Shown here piece after piece: positions 32,513 through 34,239 of a stretch of DNA of 34,239 nt. Within the stretch, counting starts at the first letter, position 1, and each line of letters opens with the position of its first letter. A program made the position numbers and the translations under genes. The stretch spans positions 1-34,239 of the forward strand of contig JBMNJI010000017.1 of assembly GCA_050951585.1 (NCBI GenBank), read 5' to 3'. Below the pieces are notes generated by a model. The model ran no database searches. It saw only the letters and a program-made list of their open reading frames with translations, and was not told where the DNA came from. The stretch comes from UBA3937 sp050951585. Lineage in GTDB: Bacteria > Bacillota > Peptococcia > DRI-13 > DTU073.

Positions 32513-33655
32513 ATGATATGTATGAAAAAGATGATCAATTCGAAAATGACCATGCCGCAGAATGTAAGACTTTTTCTGTGTATTGCCGTAACTGTAACAT
32601 TGGCGGTTTTATTAGTCACGCTGGGGCTAAAATTGTCGGCATCCAATGTGGTGAAAGAGGAAGTGCCCCGGTATCAGTATCACCATAAAGGGGATATTCA
32701 GTATCAGGTGAAGGTACGGGATAATCTACTTTATAAAGATAACGTCCTGGGGATGGGGATGGTTTACCCGACCGCCTATGCGGAACAGCTACTGGCCAAG
32801 GTTGTCTACCAATATAACGGCGATAAACCCGGTGAGCTCACGGGACAGTATCGGGTAACGGCCACCATTGAAGGGGTTCAGCAGGAAGAAAAGGCGGAAA
32901 AGATTCTCTGGAGTAAGGAGTATTCCCTCGTACCGGAAACCGCCTTCCAAAGTGCGGAAGGACAGCTGCAACTGGAGAAGGAATTGGTGATTCCTTTTTC
33001 GACATATAACAATTTTGCTTTACAGGTCCAAGAAGACTCGGGGATCATCTCCAGCGTAAGACTGAGGGTGGATTGGCAGATTAATACCCAGGTGCAGACT
33101 GAGCATGGGGTGGTGCAGGAAGAACTATCACCAGGCTTCACTCTGCCTTTATGCAACAGGTATTTTGAGGTTGGCGGATCTTTATCGCAGGAAAAGGAGG
33201 GGGCTTTAACCGAGACGGTTACCAAAACCGTTCCCGTCAACAAGACGGTGGTGATGGGCCTCGAAGGCGGTGCGATTTTGTGCCTGCTCCTGTTATTATG
33301 GTTATGGCTCTTTACAAAGGGTGCGCGGCCTGATGAATATTCGAGGCTCGTTAAACAAATATTTAAGAAATATGAAGAGAGGCTGGTCGCTTTGGAGCAG
33401 GAACTGCCGATCGGTCCGACCGGTAGTGTCGGAAAGGAAATGTTTATCCGGGTTAAATCAATTGAGGATTTAGTCCTGGTTGCCGATGAAATCAGCCGCC
33501 CGGTCTATTATTTGAAGCGGGGACTGGCGGGAGAGAAAGGTTTCACCTTTTATGTCATCAGTGATACAAAAGTAGTTTCTTACGAAATTAAGCCGACAGA
33601 GCATTCGCAGGCTAAGCAAATTAAGAAAAAGGGAAGCGTTACGGAAAGTATCTGA
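32513..33655 (+). CDS. DUF5305 membrane protein of the SipW locus
   Basis: 380 residues. ATG 32513 with AAGGAG 10 bases upstream; 32522 is a second ATG with GGGAG. The order is an N-terminal membrane span (about residues 20-42), an extracellular domain ('YQYHHKGDIQYQVKVRDNLLYKDN', 'YTQ.. TAYAEQLLAKVVYQY', about 55-250), a second span (about 255-275, 'VMGLEGGAILCLLLLLWLWLF') and a cytoplasmic tail with 'RVKSIEDLVLVADEISRPVYYL'. This layout matches DUF5305 proteins, which in bacteria and archaea are found beside SipW-type signal peptidases. The function is unknown. With two spans and a tail that could sense or bind, it may assemble or anchor the fibres. It is the last gene of the 30610-33655 run, 16 bases after the signal peptidase, and is followed by a terminator. 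Confidence 0.82.
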   Translation: MICMKKMINSKMTMPQNVRLFLCIAVTVTLAVLLVTLGLKLSASNVVKEEVPRYQYHHKGDIQYQVKVRDNLLYKDNVLGMGMVYPTAYAEQLLAKVVYQYNGDKPGELTGQYRVTATIEGVQQEEKAEKILWSKEYSLVPETAFQSAEGQLQLEKELVIPFSTYNNFALQVQEDSGIISSVRLRVDWQINTQVQTEHGVVQEELSPGFTLPLCNRYFEVGGSLSQEKEGALTETVTKTVPVNKTVVMGLEGGAILCLLLLLWLWLFTKGARPDEYSRLVKQIFKKYEERLVALEQELPIGPTGSVGKEMFIRVKSIEDLVLVADEISRPVYYLKRGLAGEKGFTFYVISDTKVVSYEIKPTEHSQAKQIKKKGSVTESI

Positions 33656-33670
33656 TGAAAGCAGCTTTGC

Positions 33671-33712
33671 AAAGTATCCTTCGTACCGGACTGGTGCGGG
33701 GGATCCTTTTTT
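33671..33712 (+). terminator. Terminator of the SipW/DUF5305 run
   Basis: AAAGTATCC (33671-33679) pairs with GGATCCTTT (33701-33709) with one mismatch. CGTACC/GGTGCG forms the inner stem, and TTTTTT follows. Confidence 0.85.
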
Positions 33713-34050
33713 ATGTCCATCTCTATATTGTCCAAGATGGAGAAAGTAGTAATCTTAGCAATAGCTTATAAAGAAGTGAATAATTGTCGAAAGACTTTCT
33801 ACCGATGTGTTGTAAATATACTGAAAAAGCAGTTTATTTATAAAATGTTGTATAATATATTCATAAAACGAAAACAGAAGACGCAGACCGGCACAACGAG
33901 CATAACCGAAGAAACCGAAGAACAGCAAACCCCGGAAGAAGAGGGACAAGCTGACAACCAGGCAAGTAACGATGATTCCGGACTAGCCGATAACCACAAA
34001 AAACCAGGCAGTACTGGATATGACAATATTCAATGGGGAGAATTTATAAA
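33713..34050 (+). other. Gap with a doubtful acidic reading frame
   Basis: A frame runs 33713-34099; its first codon lies in the terminator. An ATG at 33845 inside it has no ribosome binding site. Residues after about 60 are rich in Glu, Asn, Asp and Ser (for example TEETEEQQTPEEEG), recalling the tail of the acidic protein at 30610, so this may be a relic of such a gene. TATAAT at 33851-33856 could be a -10 for the gene at 34051. Nothing else is seen. Confidence 0.3.
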
Positions 34051-34239
34051 ATGGCTACTTTCAAATCTTTCGAAATTGGCATTGTTGCGATTAATCTAAT
34101 CACCTTTTTTCTCTGCGGCCTCGATAAGTATAAAGCACAGCGGGGGCTGTGGCGGATTCCGGAAAAGAGCTTTCTGCTTATGGCTGCCGCCTTCGGGGCG
34201 GGTGGTATCCTGGTTGGGATGAAGGTATTCCGCCATAAG
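34051..34239 (+). CDS. DUF1294 family membrane protein, 3' end cut by window
   Basis: 63 residues are visible from the ATG at 34051 (GGGGAG 10 bases upstream), and the frame is still open at the window edge. 'LITFFLCGLDKYKAQRGLWRIPEKSFLLMAAAFGAGG', followed by 'MKVFRHK', is the DUF1294 signature (D-K-x2-A-x4-R-I-P-E). These are small proteins of about 85-90 residues with three membrane spans and unknown function, so some 25 residues are missing on the right. The start overlaps the doubtful acidic frame, which argues against that frame. Confidence 0.88.
   Translation, partial: MATFKSFEIGIVAINLITFFLCGLDKYKAQRGLWRIPEKSFLLMAAAFGAGGILVGMKVFRHK

Noticed and set aside
33713..34099. 128-residue reading frame as a real gene
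   Set aside because: Its first codon lies in a terminator, no internal start has a ribosome binding site, and it overlaps the well-supported DUF1294 start.

Overview
The window looks like a chromosomal segment of a Gram-positive Clostridia-type bacterium (Firmicutes), probably of the Peptococcaceae/Desulfitobacteriaceae kind. The signs are T-box leaders, an RNase HIII, S-layer (SLH) and copper-amine-oxidase-type 'stalk' surface proteins, a SipW-type signal peptidase, strong AGGAGG-type ribosome binding sites, frequent TTG/GTG starts and sigma-A-like promoters. The assignment rests on gene content only. I saw no rRNA, tRNA, CRISPR array, transposase or phage gene.

Layout. 1-3.1 kb: the end of a probable FAD-linked oxidase, an AAA/DUF4143 ATPase and a self-inhibited Fic enzyme. 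3.1-6.7 kb: a lipoprotein followed by a secreted beta-helix protein. 6.8-10.2 kb: a three-gene ABC uptake operon (TrpX-type binding protein, permease, ATPase) behind a complete T-box and a second T-box that lacks Stem I. 10.3-12.8 kb: an exported papain-like protease with a stalk domain. 12.9-14.3 kb, minus strand: satD and a DUF3307 membrane gene, with an array of palindromic TGAATA half-sites upstream. 14.5-18.2 kb: a stalk-domain gene joined to a headless radical SAM fragment, then an SLH-anchored paralogue of the first beta-helix protein. 18.3-22.3 kb: RNase HIII, a secreted two-domain LamG protein (minus strand) and a second DUF4143 ATPase. 22.5-25.3 kb: a CofE-like gamma-glutamyl ligase and a glutamine synthetase, both broken by single-base frameshifts. 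25.4-29.3 kb: a cell-wall precursor set of alpha/beta hydrolase, a 34-residue possible VanX-type relic, a membrane-anchored MurF and a Ddl-type ligase. 29.5-33.7 kb: a TasA-like/SipW/DUF5305 surface-fibre locus. The right edge holds the start of a DUF1294 gene.

How it fits together. Much of the window concerns the cell surface: beta-helix, SLH, LamG and papain-like exported proteins, peptidoglycan precursor ligases, and a dedicated signal peptidase lying next to its likely substrates. The strongest candidate for a little-described system is the 29.5-33.7 kb locus. It encodes a TasA/camelysin-like subunit, a very acidic second exported protein, a signal peptidase fused to a polytopic membrane domain, and a DUF5305 membrane protein. 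The satD-DUF3307 pair with its operator array, and the T-box pair with a Stem I-less second unit, are the next most interesting.

Caveat. Seven single-base frameshifts break four otherwise well-conserved genes. Five of them fall within 1.35 kb (23.20-24.55 kb). Six are extra bases and one is a missing base, so sequencing or assembly error is as likely as real gene decay.
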